Part shown: in pieces, positions 35,301-46,100 of the stretch
How positions within the stretch are numbered: the first letter of the stretch is position 1
Layout: the number at the start of each line of letters is the position of its first letter
Assembly: GCA_031213475.1 (NCBI GenBank)
Contig: JARUPZ010000036.1
Location: forward strand, 186,001-250,000
From: Nereocystis luetkeana
Lineage: Eukaryota > Sar > Phaeophyceae > Laminariales > Laminariaceae
Reading direction: 5' to 3'
DNA: 64,000 nucleotides
The notes under the pieces: model-generated
What the model saw: the letters and a program-made list of their open reading frames with translations, nothing else
The model's database searches: none
What the model was told of the DNA's origin: nothing
Program-made: the position numbers and the translations under genes

Positions 35301-35843
35301 TCGTCTGCCACCGAGAGCGATAGCGACCACGACAGCCATAGCCATAGCGATAGCTCTGGAGAGGAAGGCGACCTGGATGAAATGGACGCGAACTCTCTCA
35401 GCTTTAGGGATGGCGCTAGCGGGCTCGCCGAGCTGACTCGAAGGCAGAAGGCTGACCGGAAAAAGAGACGCGCCCGCAAGAAAGCTCAGGCGGGCGACAG
35501 AGACGGTTCCGGAGAATGTTCTTCGGAAAGTTCCGAAGATGATGGTGAAACTGGGGTTTCGAGGAAAATGGCGGACACGTACATCACGGAGAGTATGTCT
35601 GTGACGCCAGCTAGCTCCGTCGCCGTGGGTAGTCTGATGGGGAGGAGTCTCGGGAAGGCGATGGCTTCTTCGTTTGCGGATGATGGGCTGGTGTGGGGCG
35701 CGGGTGGGCAGGGCGGTAGCGTAGACGACGCGTTTTTTCACCAGAACGTTTCTCCGTCAATTTCGCCCCCTATTGCTCCAGCGATGGGCGGCCGCTCGTC
35801 GGCGATTGGTCTCGGGGTTGGATCGAAGCGGTCTCTGTTTTAA
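20368..35843 (+). CDS. RRN3: RRN3, RNA polymerase I transcription initiation factor
   Basis: RRN3 (TIF-IA) is a nuclear HEAT-repeat protein that bridges RNA polymerase I to the rDNA promoter factors. Exons are 20368-20496, 24428-24543, 25421-25602, 26603-26811, 27136-27192, 27549-27665, 28603-28857, 29631-29786, 30956-31132, 32698-32937, 33708-33863, 34318-34539 and 35202-35843. They total 2658 nt in frame (885 residues). Family landmarks are VVKFLQSSLAMKSKGDG, VLRLIIEKSLEIDVEIK followed by an acidic stretch, VDEMAEKLD, ILPTYRSKFVQFVLFF, VAYLASFLARGSFV, HMLFYSVCQATFYVLCF, LLTCSLLPLRHCL and FFPFDPYLLRKSHVYVDTIY. The intron after 25602 fits only with a GC donor. It is longer than yeast or human RRN3 (about 630-650 residues), mainly because of the serine-, acid- and arginine-rich C-terminal exon of 213 residues. 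The start is the first ATG of the exon that carries the conserved N-terminal helix. Confidence 0.93.
21207..21345. other. GC-rich block in RRN3 intron 1
   Basis: This stretch of almost pure G/C with many CG dinucleotides and local inverted pieces (GCCGCGCGGCC, CCGGCGCGGCGCG) lies inside a much more AT-rich intron. No tRNA, rRNA or protein resemblance was recognised. It may be part of a degraded mobile element together with the 85-bp duplication that follows it. Confidence 0.5.
21344..21430 (+). repeat. 85-bp dispersed direct repeat, first copy
   Basis: It matches 21856-21945 with substitutions: GAGTCAGTTTCACCGGGTAT versus GAGCCAGTGTCACAGGGTAT, then CGTCCACTCG.CCGAGCCA and GTGAA.CCCG. Copies are about 512 bp apart in the same orientation in RRN3 intron 1. 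Confidence 0.6.
21856..21945 (+). repeat. 85-bp dispersed direct repeat, second copy
   Basis: This is the partner of 21344-21430. Together they could be remnants of the terminal repeats of, or a segmental duplication within, an older insertion in RRN3 intron 1. Confidence 0.6.
22530..23150 (+). repeat. ~30-bp degenerate minisatellite in RRN3 intron 1
   Basis: About twenty degenerate units alternate CCAAGTCAATTTCGACC with CACACAAAAA and TTTTCGGTCCGCAC. The alternation suggests a two-unit (about 60-bp) higher-order period. An 82-codon open frame crosses part of it but is only a by-product of the repeat. Confidence 0.7.
25650..25880 (-). repeat. Dispersed repeat R, copy 2
   Basis: This is the reverse-complement relative of 3163-3310. 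It begins just after RRN3 exon 3, within intron 3. The core words CAATGGTTGGAAGCAAGA and CGTACGGCACGGGTGCAA are shared in diverged form. It also holds an internal pair of CCAACCAT words. No protein resemblance. Confidence 0.55.
26370..26416. repeat. Perfect 17-bp-stem hairpin in RRN3 intron 3
   Basis: GTCATCTCGGGCACCCA and TGGGTGCCCGAGATGAC are exact reverse complements separated by an 11-base loop. It could be a small foldback sequence or an RNA structural element within the intron. Confidence 0.8.
28985..29222 (+). repeat. Two diverged ~130-bp tandem copies in RRN3 intron 7
   Basis: Both copies carry TTGCTCA.CAGCTT.AACTC, TGGTTTTGTTC, then TACACCA..TGATGGCC (or AAATGGCC) and GTTCGGTTT. They are non-coding. 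Confidence 0.6.
29818..30210 (+). repeat. Three ~130-bp tandem copies in RRN3 intron 8
   Basis: Three nearly identical units begin with TCGGCCAAATTTCAATCGG at about 29820, 29951 and 30080 and contain an A run, CAGGAAGGGA.CATAGGACAT and TTTTTCACGGTCTAACTCG. Identity between units is very high, so the array is recent. Confidence 0.85.
30417..30505 (+). repeat. Two ~46-bp tandem copies
   Basis: TATACGAA.GTAGTG.ATGTT and TTGTT.TTGGTGGTACGGG occur twice in a row in RRN3 intron 8. They are non-coding. Confidence 0.65.
33943..34047. mobile_element. MITE family A, intact copy in RRN3 intron 11
   Basis: This is a 105-bp element with inverted ends TTACGGGGGACCATAGTTAA and the matching complement, flanked on each side by TA. 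The centre contains TAAAAATGGTTAAATATATAG. The TA target duplication suggests mobilisation by a Tc1/mariner-type or similar transposase, which is not present in the window. Intact relatives are at 45221 and 49378. Confidence 0.85.
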
Positions 35844-37929
35844 ATATAATACTACATAGCTGTGGATGAGCCGACGGAACGATTCTGGAGAGTGTCGTGT
35901 GCTGTTAATACATTCGGGTAGAGCCTTCCGTTGTCCGCTGCTAGCTTTTGTACTTAGTTCAAGAGTTTCTTCATTTCCCTCGTTGGTATCACGGGCTCGG
36001 TTTAGGTTATACCCGGTCTAGCGTAGCTACGAGCGCAGCAGTTTGTTGTTGGGAGGGCGTTGGTTGTTTTTTTTTGTGGCAAAACCGATGGTGGCGTCTC
36101 AGTTGTCTTCCGTGCCCAGAGAAGCCTGTCGGGTGCTTGAACGAGTTTGTTGCACGCACGATGAATAGTGCAAGAGAGTACGAAAAGGAGCTTTTGCCGC
36201 AGCGGCTGGCAGCTGGACGCTTTGGCGCTCGCCAGTACTTGAGGGCAGTGCGAAGATGATGGACTCGCTTGCTGTAAGTTGAAGCTGGGTTTGACGTGTT
36301 GGCTTCTCCTGTCAAGGGTATTGTGGCGGGTTGGTTATTGTTTTGGTGGTGGGCGTGTCTGATATATGTAAGCACTAAGTTTGACCCTATAGGGCACCAA
36401 AAATGCCCTTATTCCATGTATTTTCCTCTGGTTTGACCGCTGTAAAATGTATGTAGAAAACGTATGTGCTTTGAGCTCCTTTTATAGAGTTATACTGATA
36501 TAGCGCAAACGGACACACGGTCACAGTCACATCTTGGTGTACATTACGATACAGGTAGGAAAGGGTGTGATACATTGCGCTTGAAGCCACACGGGTTTAG
36601 GAGAATCAAGGCTGGCCTTGTCGCACTTACCTCAAGGGTGCTGACTGGTGATTCCTTTCAATTACTTGCATGACGGAGCTACGTAGCATCTACGGCCTAC
36701 GGCACACTAAAATTGTGCAACATTTGCAACATTTCATGCTGTACTCGGGAAATTTAAAACCTGAACAACGATCAAACACGAATTTCCCCCGGTCCTACGT
36801 ACGCCGTTGCAATCGCTATCACACTCCGTCATGAGACGTGCCGACACGGTATTTGGTCGATCCTAGGCAGGTTCTGCTGTCCTAAACGCGCAAGACGTTC
36901 GACCGTGCACAAAATGTACGGCAAGAACGCGACCAAGTCATAGCATGCTTACACGTAGCACACTGTTCGCGAGGCAATTTTCAACTACCACACCAGGCAC
37001 CCATCACAAAACGCCTTCCATGTATACATGTATACGCCTTGTGTTCTTTTGAGGGCATCATACATGCCATACATGCTCGTGTTGGACCGCCAAGGTGGTA
37101 TGCCGCACATTCAAACACAAACGGAACAGGTGGTAACTGGCTTCCGGCACCTTTTCTTCTTCCTGTTCAAGGCCTTCAGAACAACCGTTTCTCAAAATTG
37201 GGTCGGGTCCTAATCACTGCCGCTACGTCGACCCGTAACGTTAATTTTTGCGCTTTCAATATAACCGCGCTGCCCACCGAAGCCTCCACGCCACACGCAG
37301 AGGACCTCAACCAGACCTTGGTACATGTCGAGTGTCTCCGCAAAGTCGAGGCTCGCATCGATGGCTCTCAAAACTGTTTTCTTGAGGAGTCTCCAACGCT
37401 GTTTATCCGACGCAACACAGCAAGACTTAAAAGACTTTCGACAGACGCGCTTCACACTCAATGGCAAACCAAACAAGGTGGCCGCATGTTCAAGCAGTAC
37501 ACGTGGTTTTACGAACTGCTGATTTCCTTATTCCCTCATACTTACGTGAAAACGTGTAGCAGCGTTGTCGCAACACGGCAATGTTGGACAAAGATGCAAT
37601 TCACAGGAGATCGCGATTCGACACCTTCGCTGACCGCCCCCTAGACTAAAACTAGTATATTAATCTACAAAAAGAGGACTTGACTAACCCAAACATGCTA
37701 ATCTGCCATGTAGCATATTGGGCGATGGGCGCGTGCTGTGGGCTTAGGGCTATAGCAGTTGGTGACGTTGCTGTACACGAACCAACATACTTCCAGTTAA
37801 ACACATACCAGGTAGCAGTAAACGAATACACCCATTCCGAGTTCAGCAGCTAGCTAAAAACCAAGAAACTTAGGTATCCTCCGTTAAATAGCCTGCAGTA
37901 AAGGAAGAAACGCATTCCCAGCAGACCAG
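35844..37929. other. Convergent spacer between RRN3 and the methyltransferase
   Basis: This is tail-to-tail spacer. The only long open stretch is 37039-37644 on the plus strand (201 codons), with an 88-codon open frame opposite it at 37210-37476. Neither resembles a family I know. The rest holds only short frames and should contain both polyadenylation sites. Confidence 0.5.
37039..37644 (+). other. Unassigned 201-codon open reading frame
   Basis: It is open from ATG to stop without an intron, which is unusual here because every recognised gene is multi-exon. The translation has an ordinary composition (RRNTARLKRL, HTQWQTKQGGRMFKQYTWF), with no domain that I recognise. The opposite strand is also open for 88 codons over the middle and reads RWRLLKKTVLRAIDASLDF. 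It may be a chance frame, a small orphan gene, or a remnant of a mobile element. It lies between the ends of RRN3 and the methyltransferase. Confidence 0.25.
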
Positions 37930-40900
37930 CTAGCAGTTATCAACGTTTGTGTAAACGAAGAAACATATTCCCAGTTCAACAAAATTGTTGGCTTCGTCCT
38001 TGAGGTTGACTTTCTTGTTTCGGTACCACTGACTTACAGCCCCCGGGTCTCCGTCCAGCTCTTGCATCCACCCCCACTGCCATAAACGGCAACAGCATCG
38101 TAGTACAACATCATACAACATGACACGGCGGCATGGTGCAACACGGTGTTGAGACAGACAGGTCAGCTCGCTTTCAAAAAGGAAAAAAAAAAAACTGATA
38201 AGCGCAGCTTCATAGAACTGCATCCACGTTTCGGTGACAAAAGTATACATGATAAATATTCAAGAGGCGGGATCGAAAAGGGAGAGGTGTTTGAAGCCCG
38301 CAGTTTTCCTATTGGTCAAACAAATTCGCGATAGGCGAGTGTCCGCTATCCCAAGTCGTGACGTCACTGTTAAAGAAAATGAAAATGAAACAAAACTGCT
38401 CATGGATGGATGATTTCGTCAGCCTCCTTTTTTCGGGTCACAAGGTAGCTTGCGCAAAACAGACGTGACTTTCAACAAGATCGATCAAGTACTAAGGAAA
38501 ACTGCGAGCACGAAATACCTTTAGAGCTCACTTTTGCGGAATTACTGATAATAATATGATTGCTAGTGAAAGAGGGGTCGTGACGCGTTTCTGCGTCGCA
38601 CATACCATATACTGTGTTGCATAGCAAGGCTTTTGCCATTGTACCGCATGTATCTCGAGAGGGGCCATTTTCGCACCAACAAGCTTGGCATAGAACCTAC
38701 ATTAGGTAGGCACGCGGTGATATTACGGCGCCTCCATACAGAAACTACAAAATTCTACTCGGAGCGTTCTTGCACTTGTAACACGTCTGTGTGTGCTGCT
38801 GCGCTTTACAGTGAAGCAGTTCTCCGTTTTTCCGCGCCCGTTCCACCTGTCACTTAAATGTAACTGAAATGTAACTGTCAACGTACATTGCCGTCGAAAA
38901 TGGCGGAAAAGTCGTCCTTATTCAGCATGGATAGCGCCACAAGAGGGTTTCCGAGCCGAACAGCGCGGTGCGCGGCGTCCGAGCAAGCCTTGGCCGCGTC
39001 TAACCCCTGCGAGGCGCCAAAAGCAACACACACATACACACAAACATGAAATCAGACATACAGCGAGCAGGCAAGCTGGAGCATGCATCAAAAGTGTACC
39101 AGATACCTGGAATACAACTACGAGATCGCCCATCCAACTGTGGGTGTACGACATATGTCGTGTACAACAACGAACCGCGCGCGCAAAGGGGAAAACGATG
39201 AATCAGCCACCCGAGTCCCCCCCTGGGACACCAAGGATAGGCCCTGGAGGAATCACAGCATCCTGGCAGATCCTTGATAGTGAAAAAAATAATCGTTATT
39301 CGTCGACACTGCGAGATACACAACTACTGGCAATTAAGTACAGTAGCACATGCCCATCGTGACACCGGAGAAAAATTATTTATATATTCACGAGCATCGA
39401 GACTCGAGATGAGCCATTTCGGTCAAACTTGCCTCAGTAGAGAGTAGTTTGTCAAGCAGACCAGCGTCGACCACGCTATCGATCGACGACTGCTCCAGTT
39501 CAGGCATGCCCCCTGTCACGTCCAAAGCTTCGAACGTCAATCGCCTTCACCGTGCGGCAGCAACACCAATATCAACAACCACAACGAAAACAGCAGCAAC
39601 ATTAGCACCAGCACCAGGACCAACAGCAACCACAGTGGCGGCCGCAGTAGCACCGATGAGACGCGAGAACCAGTCGCGACCTCATCGGCCTTACATGCAT
39701 ATGGGGGCACGAGCACCACCAGCAACGCATTAAACATGAAACATCGAAACGTCGAACAAAAAACTCCAGTGCAGAAACAGGCGCAATAAACTGCAGCGCT
39801 GCTAGCAGAGATGGCCCCTCTCTGCTCGGTGAAAGCTCCAACTTTTTGCCTGGTGTGGCCCATCGCTAACCCTAACCCGAAAACGCCTACCGTGTTTGCC
39901 ATAGGAAACCACCCTGGGTGATAATTATTTCGTGTTTTAGTGCGAAGCGTATCGGCCTAGGGGGGTGACAACTAACGTACCCCAGTGATCAACCTGACCT
40001 TTGTGGTTTTGCTTGTGTAGTCACCTGGAGATGGTTTCCTGTGGTGGGGTGGTATCTACAGTAAGAGAAGGGTGGTATCTACTGTAAATACGTCAAGTAC
40101 GGTACTCGTACAGCTCACCCATTGGCCATGTTTTCTGCGCAAACCGGGTCTGCCTCCGCTGCAGCCTTCATGGCAGCTATCAAGTCAGGATCAGAGTCGA
40201 TGCAGCGCATAAAAGATCGTGGATCCCTGAACAAAAGCAGTGCGTGGCATGTGAGAGCAAAATAACGCGACCATGCGGGGGGTTAACGGGGCAGCACAAA
40301 AGAGAGAGCCGCATATTCGAAAACTGTCTGGTACAAGCTGTGAAAACCCTTCAGCTACTGCTACAACGATCCGAGTGAAATTCCAAGCATTCTGTCGCCA
40401 AAAAGTGTGCGCAGCTTTTAGAAAGGCGTTGACGGAGAAAACTGGAACAAAAGTGCCAATGCCCGAGCCTGCTCTTCGCCCGGAAGGTATACCATCTATA
40501 TTAAATATCGACCCCATCTACCCGACACAACGCACAACAACACAACAGCATACAGCAGTAGGGGTTTCATACGCGCTACCTGTGTAGTACGTCGTAGAGT
40601 TTAGGAATACAGCTATTTAATAGCTGGTAGTCGGCGTGGTGAGAAGAGGGGAGTGCTATAGTGTTTTAGCTTTAAGCCGTGGCGCCAGCGCTTTCGACGC
40701 ATCGATAGCGTACCATTCTCTCGTATTGCTCTACCGGGCAAGGTATAGATATGCAGTGGGTACCCTGAGTTGAGAGCACAAAAGACAAGATAATCCGGAG
40801 CTCAAGAGCGCTCAAATCGGCACGTCCCGCCTAGTTTATACTAAAAAGCTACCAGGTGTACTGCGAAGTATATATATAGATGCTGCCCACTACAGATAAG

Positions 40901-42790
40901 AGCAATGCGAAGATAAGAGCGCTTGTGTCGGCTTAATATTTGTCACGGGGGGCTCTCAACTCGGGGTAGTCACTATGCCAGGTATTTATCCTGTAGTTCG
41001 TTTATTCTGCGACGTAGGAGGGACAAGAAATCGCGGCGGTCCCTACAAGCAGCAGGCGCCATCCGGCGCAGGTATGAGGACGCACAATCCGCTCGCAGGC
41101 TCCGACATCACAACCTTTGCATACCACGTCAACGGACCACGAGAATCTCGCCAGGCAACCGAGAAAGCGCCGTTAGAGCAGGATGGTGCGACCTCCATGG
41201 TACCATCCCACGGCCGAAAGGACGAAGGAAGGCAGGAGGGGATGGGTGGGGGGGGCACGGCTCGCGCAAGCTTAGAAAACGGAGGAACTGTCAACGACCG
41301 ACCCCACCATCTCGCAGCAAGATGTTCACCAAACGACTACAGGTTATGTAAACTGTCATACCGTATATATTCAAGTTCGCAAGTGCCAAGTTTACGGAAT
41401 ACTTCACCCCCGCTGGCGACTCGCCTTGTGCCGTAGCCATCACGAGATAGCTGCAGAGGAAGCTCCGTGCCGCATCCCAACACCAGCATCTGGTCGCTTG
41501 GCTGAACGTGCTCCTTGAGGAAGGGTAGGACGTCTCTGTACGGGAAAGAGCCGATCTGGCAAGAACACAAACGCATGTTGCAGCACCTCTCGCATTTAGC
41601 GCACTGACTTCACCATAGGGGGGAGGTCGTGTTGTGATCCATGTGCCACGACGGCGGGTACCCACGACGCATGACGTCTGGTTGCGGCGCTGGGTGCTGG
41701 CCGTGCTATTTTCGTCAACGAAGATGTCGTCGATTGATCGTGGATACTATATTGACAGACAGGGATCAGCGACGTGCATGCTATTGTTGAGGCCAGACCT
41801 GGATTGAAAATTGAGCCGCGAGCCGTGGACTAAGAGGCAACACGAGTAAGCGACTTACGATCCACATCCCACACGCAACGCGTAACTCGCGCATACTGCA
41901 TAGTGAATGGACGGGCGATTACGTTTGCGTAGGTACATAAATGAGCGTCGTATACACCAGGTACCAGGTACGTACCTGGTACAGCCGTTGCAGCCGTACC
42001 GAGGTACAGTCTGTGGCAGGAATTCGAGTGTCGGCCAAAGGAGAAGACCGTGTTGCTGCTGAATACGGTTGGCGAAGCCCAGGTTAGGTTCTGGTCGGGT
42101 TCTGGGCTAATCTACGAGTATATTATCCTTCGTGAGAGCATCTCTGGGGGTGGTGGAAATCTTCATCGTGGACTTCGACCAAACATCAATCCCTGTCCTA
42201 CGACAGCTGCAGTCCCAACCAGCCAGTCATGAGTTTGGTCCAGCGTCCGCAAAGCGTGTAACATTGTGAGGCCCTGCTTGAGGCTACTGTCGTGATGTCA
42301 GGCATCTTACCGGTACTGCTGCACTCACACGCGCTTTAGTGCAAAGTGCGCCCTCAACCTTGCGCAGGGTTTACGATCACTGCTGATCTGCCTGTCGAAT
42401 GCACATGTTCACAAACCAAACATGAACAGACTTGTGAGTCGTAGGCATGCATGACTACCACCGGGCACAGGACCCAACGACATGAAGTTGAACATTGGCA
42501 GCGGTAATGCGAAGGACGCTCAGCCGGGTCTTGAGCGGTAAGCTCACCTCCAAGGCGGCTGACATTATTGGCACCGCCGATGTTCTTGCCAGCTGTTGAG
42601 GCACTCTTCCAGACAGGCATGCCGAAGACGACCGGTCAAGCCTTCGTGGTGCGGCGATGCTACTACCCCGAGAACTCACAGATCCACGTGCAAGCGCAGA
42701 CCCTACAAAGCTATCGACTCCTAAGGGCCCAAGACCCAACGTAGCAATCGCTACGAGACATCGTCTCCTGCTTCTTTGGTTCGTGGCCAT
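37930..42790 (-). CDS. METTL-type SAM-dependent methyltransferase with probable plastid presequence
   Basis: This is a small class I methyltransferase of the METTL13/EEF1AKMT-like group, which modify protein lysines or N-termini; the substrate here is unknown. Exons on the minus strand are 42548-42790, 41428-41555, 40119-40226, 39433-39544, 38887-39006 and 37930-38076 (about 285 residues, all phases matching). Seen: motif I LVLGCGTELPLQL, an acidic SAM-ribose loop CIDSDPDLIAAM, then LDVTGGMPELEQSSIDSVVD and AGLLDKLLSTE, which correspond to the family's post-I and motif II segments. The C-terminus reads WGWMQELDGD through KKVNLKDEANNF. The N-terminal exon has a hydrophobic stretch and VDS/FVGSA, so plastid import is inferred. 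An upstream in-frame ATG at 42814 is an alternative start. The introns after 41428 and 39433 appear to use GC donors. The last exon's end is the least certain part. Confidence 0.85.
39545..39660. repeat. Degenerate CAACA/AGCAAC microsatellite
   Basis: An irregular run of AAC, CAG and ACC triplets on the plus strand lies immediately upstream (minus sense) of methyltransferase exon 39433-39544. As a result the acceptor is preceded by a GTT/GCT-rich tract. Confidence 0.6.
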
Positions 42791-43121
42791 CTCTTCCAGA
42801 GCGAAACTGAACACTAGAGGGTTTAGTACTTGCTGTACTGCCTACGAGTACAAGGACGAAACCTCCAAGCTCGAGGTTCCAAGCCTTGATTCCTTGATTC
42901 GGCGAAAAAAGGAGTTCCATATGCGAGTAAGCATTCTTCAACATATGCCATGACCCCGGTTGCTGACACATAAAAGCGACCTCACAGAAGAACGAGAAGA
43001 GCCTCCACCCGTAACACCCGGCCCCAGGACTCTCGGCGCGCTAGGCCCAAGTCTTCCTCGTGCTACAGCCGGCAGAGCTCCAATTAACGCTCCTCGTTTT
43101 CTGCGGAGTCCGGCTTTTATC
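42791..43121. promoter_or_regulatory. Bidirectional spacer between methyltransferase and THX start codons
   Basis: There are 331 bp between the two head-to-head start codons. Both neighbours carry plastid presequences, so a shared promoter would co-express two plastid proteins. This is inference: no TATA box or known motif is evident. The region is open in several frames and includes the alternative methyltransferase ATG at 42814. Confidence 0.6.
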
Positions 43122-46100
43122 ATGCACGGAGCCCTCGCCACCCTCGGTTTGGTCGTTGCCCTCATGACAACGGCCTCTGCTTTCTTCGTGCCGGGGCCGT
43201 CCAAGATCATCTCTGGCCGGCCCACGCGCGCCTCTACCTCCCAGGTGTGAAAGAAGGCTCGGTTCGCCTTGAGTAGAAGCTTGGTACCTCTTAATTACAG
43301 CCGAACGTTTTGTAGCTGAGGGTGGTGGTGCGATTGTCTTGATACGTGGTGTGTGCGATTTTGTCGAGTAATGACTGCGTGAGGCTCGCGTTGCCCTGCA
43401 GCTGAGAGGGCGATACCGAAGGGGAGGGGGCGACGAGACCGCGGTTGCTTGGCTGAGCCCACGCTGTCTGGGGGGTGTATGGTGTGCTGGTGTAGGGAAG
43501 TATGGTTGGGTGGCTTGCGGGCGGGAAGCGTGTTTCACGCGAAGGATGCGGGGTGCTCAAAATATGAAAAATTCAAGGACTGGAAATCATGTGTTTTTTA
43601 TAGGTTGCACGTTGCACACGTACCAAGTACCATGCCCAGCGCCCGATCCAGCATTGTTCGTGACATGACGAGTTGACGTATTTTGTGTTTGACACAAGCC
43701 ATGGGCTTCGCTTGAACACGTGGACTGGTGTGGTTCTGTACTGGTACGATACACATGTGGATGTGCACGTAGCTTACAGTATAGTCTACACCTGTACACA
43801 AAATATCAAAAATAGCGTAGCTATGGTCAATGGGTAGAGTTTGGATTGTAGTGGCATACGAGTAGAAGTCGGGAGTGGGGAGGCATTGCAAGCTTAGGCT
43901 TAACCCCTTTAGAACCGCAGTCCCGTTTGGGGAATAAACTACTTGAAATTTGAATGGATTGTCCCCAGAACGAGACTGCGGTTCTAAAAGGGTTAAGCTT
44001 TACCATGTACAGCAGTAGTAGTACGAGTCGCACGCAGACTACTACACGCCATGACGGTGATACCCTCCACGAAAACGAGGGTCAAGTTAGGGTGATATAT
44101 GTACGCCGACCGACACGCAGCACCATAACGCGAGACATCACGTCCAAGTTCCCCTACCTCTCAGTATCAGACTCTCAGTATCAGGCTCTCAGTATCAGAC
44201 TCTCAGTATCAGGCTCTCAGTATCAGGTTGTCAGTATCAAGCTCTCAGTATCAGGCTCTCAGTATCAGACTCTCAGTATCAGACTCTCAGTATCAGACTC
44301 TCAGTATCAGACTCTCAGTATCAGACTCTCAGTATCAGACTCTCAGTATCAGACTCTCAGTATCAGGCTCTCAGTATCAGACTCTCAGTATCAGACTCTC
44401 AGTATCAGACTCTCAGTATCAGGCTCTCAGTATCAGGCTCTCAGTATCAGGCTCTCAGTATCAGACTCCCAGTATCAGGCTCTCAGTATCAGACTCTCAG
44501 TATCAGACTCTCTACAAGCACAAGTACGGGAGATGAATCTGTGAACTCAATCGTGAAACCTTAATGGGACAGATGCATCATAAGACAGAGGTCAGAGAGA
44601 GTTCGAGCCGACCTGAAAATTGCCGCTTCCATCTCCTCCCGATTACGGACAACGCACACCAACTGATGTACGTGGTCAAAGCGCAGCGGCTGGGTGCCTT
44701 AGCGGAAATCCCGGCAATTCTAGCATCAGTCGTCACACCTCACTAAAGACGTATCATACATACGGTATATGATACACTGGTGCCGATCTATCAAATGGGG
44801 ACTACAGGTCTCTCAGGGACGACCACCTATTAATAGATGTGACATACTGGTTATTGCGTGGGGAGTTCCTTGCTGTGTACCTGTGACACTAGCTCAAGCT
44901 TCACTGCCACAACATGAATATCGAGTTCATTCTCGACAGAGAGAGATGACGAATTGGACGTGACGTGATGTCTGGTGTTGCGTGGTGGTGGTCGGCGTGT
45001 GTGATCTGCATGTCGGTTCGAATCCGGTTCATGGTCGATGTTCTGTTCGTGCGTCTTGTTAATTGTAACTATCCTGTATCTGCCGGACTCCGTCGTCGTG
45101 TATGATCGTCAGTCACACAGATACTCGACACTCCATGGGTATCTGCCGTACACCGTCGTCGTGTATGATCGTCAGTCACACAGATACTCGACACTCCATG
45201 GTACTACTGCTGTATACCTATTACGGGGGACCCTAGTTAACAGGACCTATGGTATACATAAACACCTATATATTTAACCATTTTTACTAACAATATTTGG
45301 TCCTGTTAACTATGGCCTCCCGTAATAGTATATTTTACATATATCACACCTGGTACTACTTAAAGCTGACAGAGTCGGTCAGTGGAATGTGTCTATGTTA
45401 ACAAGTGGCAGAACGTGCCAAACCCTCTTTTGGGGCAATGTTGGAATCGGAGTGGAAAAGGGATGAGCACAATGACGGCTGCAGCAACGGTCACACGTAC
45501 CATTGGTACAGCAGCGATAGAGCACCAGTACAGCACCAATCCGGCGCTGGTTGGCATCCGATTCACGATGCAAGTGGTTTTCACGACACGCATGTCTCCT
45601 GATACTCCGTGTGCTATTCTCGATGTATTGGTACGTACATACTATTGTAGTGTAAACTAGAATACGCCTGTATTAATGGTCGTATTATATGTTGATAACT
45701 AGAAGGAGTGAGAGTTCGTGGTGCCTCTCACTTTGCTGCCCCGTGTGTGATGCCACGTCGAATTGACTGCACCGTGTACCGGCCGCCGTTTTGTGCATGT
45801 ATCCGTTTTGTACGGCATGTTGTTACACCGTTCAGGTGATTGTCATGGGGAGGGGAGACACCCGCACAACAAAGGGCAAGCGCATGAGGTGAGCCATAGA
45901 TCTAACAGCCATGTTTTTGTTTTTGTTTTGTTTTGTTGCTCCCATTTATTATCTTCGCCCATCTTCTTCTCTCCCTCCTACCAACTCGTAACTAAGATCC
46001 GGGGTCACATAGCAGGCTCTTCTCCCCCCTTCCCGCTACGGTACGTGCCTTCATTGTTATCGCGAGAAGATTTCAGCCTTTTTCTTCCCTCGTCGACTCG

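Noticed and set aside
35169-35741. 190-codon open frame on the minus strand
   Set aside because: It lies antisense to the last RRN3 exon, whose plus-strand reading continues the RRN3 protein in frame. The minus frame has biased, low-information composition.
44161-44514. Regular short repeats that could be mistaken for a CRISPR array or a repeat protein
   Set aside because: Units are head to tail without unique spacers, the host is eukaryotic, and the long open frames result from a 14-bp period that is open in all plus-strand frames.
44955-45036. Perfect B-box-like GGTTCGAATCC suggesting a tRNA gene
   Set aside because: The bases around it cannot form a T-stem, and no A-box or acceptor stem is found upstream.
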